The position numbers were made by a program, and so were the translations under genes. The notes below the pieces were generated by a model. It was not told the DNA's origin, ran no database searches, and was given only the letters and a program-made list of their open reading frames with translations. A DNA stretch of 35,732 bases from Chromera velia. Its lineage: Eukaryota > Sar > Chromeraceae. Position 1 is the stretch's first letter. Each line of letters opens with the position of its first letter. The stretch lies in the NCBI GenBank assembly GCA_018398765.1, contig JAHBMJ010004392.1:43850-79581 (forward strand), given 5' to 3'. Below are positions 33,888 to 35,732 of this stretch, piece after piece.

Positions 33888-34734
33888 CAAACTTCATACA
33901 AGTTACGTACATTCATTACTGTGCAGCAGTCGGCAGCAGTACATATTCATAGATATGTAGCAGTGCGTGTGCTGTTACATGCTGTTATTGACTACGCCAA
34001 TTAATGCTTAACAGACACAATCATATACTAGATCGTATATTAATATGATTGCACGGAGCAGAATATTGAACACAATATGTCATGAGATCATAGTACGAGC
34101 ATAGAAAATTTCGATTCTAGCTAGCTACAATGAGTGACCAGATTAGTCATAGCAAAAATGCCTGTCAGGAACGGTCAAGAACATCCGGGCATATCCGAGT
34201 CCAGCCTAATCTTTAATCATATCAGTAAATACTCCGCAAAAAGAGATTGATAAACCATGCATGCATATACCCATCTTGAGTTTGCGCAATTAAGCCGTGG
34301 GCCGGCCTCCCGGGACAGTCACCACCAACTTGATTCTGGAATCTTGCTTGACTCATGCAGACAATGCAAAAAATATTGACAATGCAATGTAGAAAGAAAG
34401 CATAACTTAGTGCAAAACTCGAGGGAAAACTTCTTATAGAAGCATCCATATTCAAAAGTGACTTTGAATCCATGTCTAAATTGAAAGCAAAGTCCCGGTT
34501 TTTTTTTTTTTGCACTTCAGTCCGTCAATAAGCTGGTGTGAACCTGAAGTCCGACGGAGTCCGAACAGTTGCTTTCCTTTGATGGATTCTTTTTACGTCT
34601 TTTTATCAGGCAGCTTTATGCATTGACTCAAAGATAATGAAAGTGCCGATGATCTAAGCATATTCATTCATGCAATTGCATACAACATATAATATGATTT
34701 TCCATTCATAAATATATATTTGCACTGACTGACC

Positions 34735-34895
34735 CTGACCCATACGAATGACGGGCAATAAACATAAGATCGCGAAAAAAAATCTATTTCTGCTGATTTT
34801 CTTCATGAACCTGCATAATAACGGCCCAAAACCATCCAAACGAAGCTGAAGCTCTTGAAATTTCTTGAGCATTGTACCACTGATGTCATGGGACT
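34735..34895 (-). repeat. Dispersed repeat family, copy 3, minus strand
   Basis: The reverse complement carries GACATCAGTGGTACAATGCTC, AAGAGCTTCAGCTTCGTTTGG, TTCATGAAGAAAAT, AGAAATAGATTTTTTTT and GCCCGTCATTCG. It abuts the right arm of the inverted repeat, which suggests both belong to one longer element. Confidence 0.75.
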
Positions 34896-34910
34896 CATGT
34901 CCACTGCGAC

Positions 34911-35732
34911 GAGTTCAGTTCCATGCAACCATATCGAGCTAGGTGAACTGAGGCGAACATCCTGGCGATCATGGCATTGCTGTAAATTAAAACCGCTGTA
35001 AACAATTACTCGCTGCCAAAGATGGGCTGCATGCAAAAGCTGCCTGTTAACAGGTCGCAAAAGGTTAAGATGCTTCAGCTTGTGAATAATCAGGAAGATG
35101 GTTCGAATAGTCCTAGGAATAGTCAAGATTCCTGAAAAGCGATGTAAACGGATGTAAAATTGTTGAAAACATGATCATGATTGATAAACACGCACCCATC
35201 ACGCACCCCCACGCACCTGACTAGCAAAGCCTCAGGCTAAAGAAGCATGGCTGAGAACGTACAACGCTCGATGCAGCAATTCAGCAAATGAAAAATCCGA
35301 AAAAGGACATATTGTCATTGACCACAATCAGTCTAGTGTCCAGTTACCTTCAAGAGTACATTTTTTGAAGAGTCGAATCGGTGTCTATCACTATCAGCTG
35401 TCTATTGGTTTCGATCGGTTTGATCAGCATGTACAATGCTCAATTGATTCAATTGGAAGCCTCAGCTTCATTTGATCGTTGTTTGTCACACGGTGGATTG
35501 ATTGATTATTGTCATGTGATTGTCATGCATGGATGCATGCATGTAATTGCATGTACATGTGTTTGTGCTTGTGAGAGTCATTCACTCATCTAGTTTGAAC
35601 ACTGTCACGTATTCATTCATTCATTCGACTGTCGCAGCATTTGACAGCACTTGATCTCCACTCAGTGTGTCTGATATGCAGTCTATTAATTCGTCGAGTA
35701 GGTTTGGCCGATATCAATAAATTGATCAGTGT
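34911..35732 (-). repeat. Right arm of a large inverted repeat, cut by the window end
   Basis: Reverse complement of 30724-31648. Matches run to the last bases of the window (AATTGATCAG.GT against CGCTGATCAACTTG at the left arm start), so the repeat may continue outside. Confidence 0.85.

Larger units (their letters stand above)
31649..34734. other. Spacer between inverted-repeat arms, no gene seen
   Basis: No exon or RNA gene could be supported. It contains a GA-rich tract (31930-32046), a small GC-rich patch at about 33100-33190, and a 27-bp direct repeat at 33826-33852 and 33861-33887. Confidence 0.5.

Noticed and set aside
1..35732. tRNA, rRNA, CRISPR array or telomeric array
   Set aside because: I looked for clover-leaf type B-box sequence, regularly spaced repeats with unique spacers and TTTAGGG-type arrays. 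The regular repeats present are microsatellites without spacers, and no tRNA-like fold could be supported by eye.

Overview
The window is nuclear DNA of a eukaryote, most likely an alveolate alga of the chromerid type (Chromera-like). Three things support this: a multi-exon alveolin (IMC1-type inner-membrane-complex protein) whose Val/Pro/Lys/Glu-rich repeat family defines alveolates, GT-AG introns in every gene, and a microsatellite-packed intronic landscape. The genus is an inference from these traits, not a match to a reference.

Left half (1 to about 16,025) is relatively GC-rich and holds three spliced genes. An ankyrin-repeat protein gene (+, 269 to 2,433, cut off at the left edge) has one repeat per exon and phase-0 introns. 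An alveolin gene (-, 9,247 to 5,606) resolves into five exons that join in frame to 470 codons. A COQ2/UbiA-type 4-hydroxybenzoate polyprenyltransferase gene (+, 9,899 to 16,024) resolves into nine exons that join to 459 codons, with both Asp-rich motifs. The ankyrin and alveolin genes converge. Alveolin and COQ2 diverge from a shared gap of about 650 bp. Introns carry most of the simple repeats, and several tetranucleotide arrays begin exactly at the splice donor.

Right half (about 16,025 to 35,732) is AT-rich, has no convincing host gene, and is a graveyard of mobile DNA. A hAT-like element (16,512-18,160) has a 19-bp perfect terminal inverted repeat and an 8-bp target duplication, and carries an unrecognised reading frame broken by two stops. 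A second element (18,719-20,493) has terminal inverted repeats of about 200 bp. A non-LTR retrotransposon remnant (minus strand, about 23,640-27,205) retains reverse transcriptase with YADD and is interrupted by a 580-bp MITE-like insertion with a 10-bp target duplication. A large inverted repeat (30,724-31,648 against 34,911-35,732) and a dispersed family of about 170 bp with three copies fill the rest.

The three genes have unrelated roles (protein interaction, cortical cytoskeleton, ubiquinone synthesis), so no operon-like cooperation is implied. I found no previously undescribed functional system that I can defend. The most unusual signals are the microsatellite-seeded splice donors, the unidentified reading frame inside the hAT element, and the nested MITE in the LINE.
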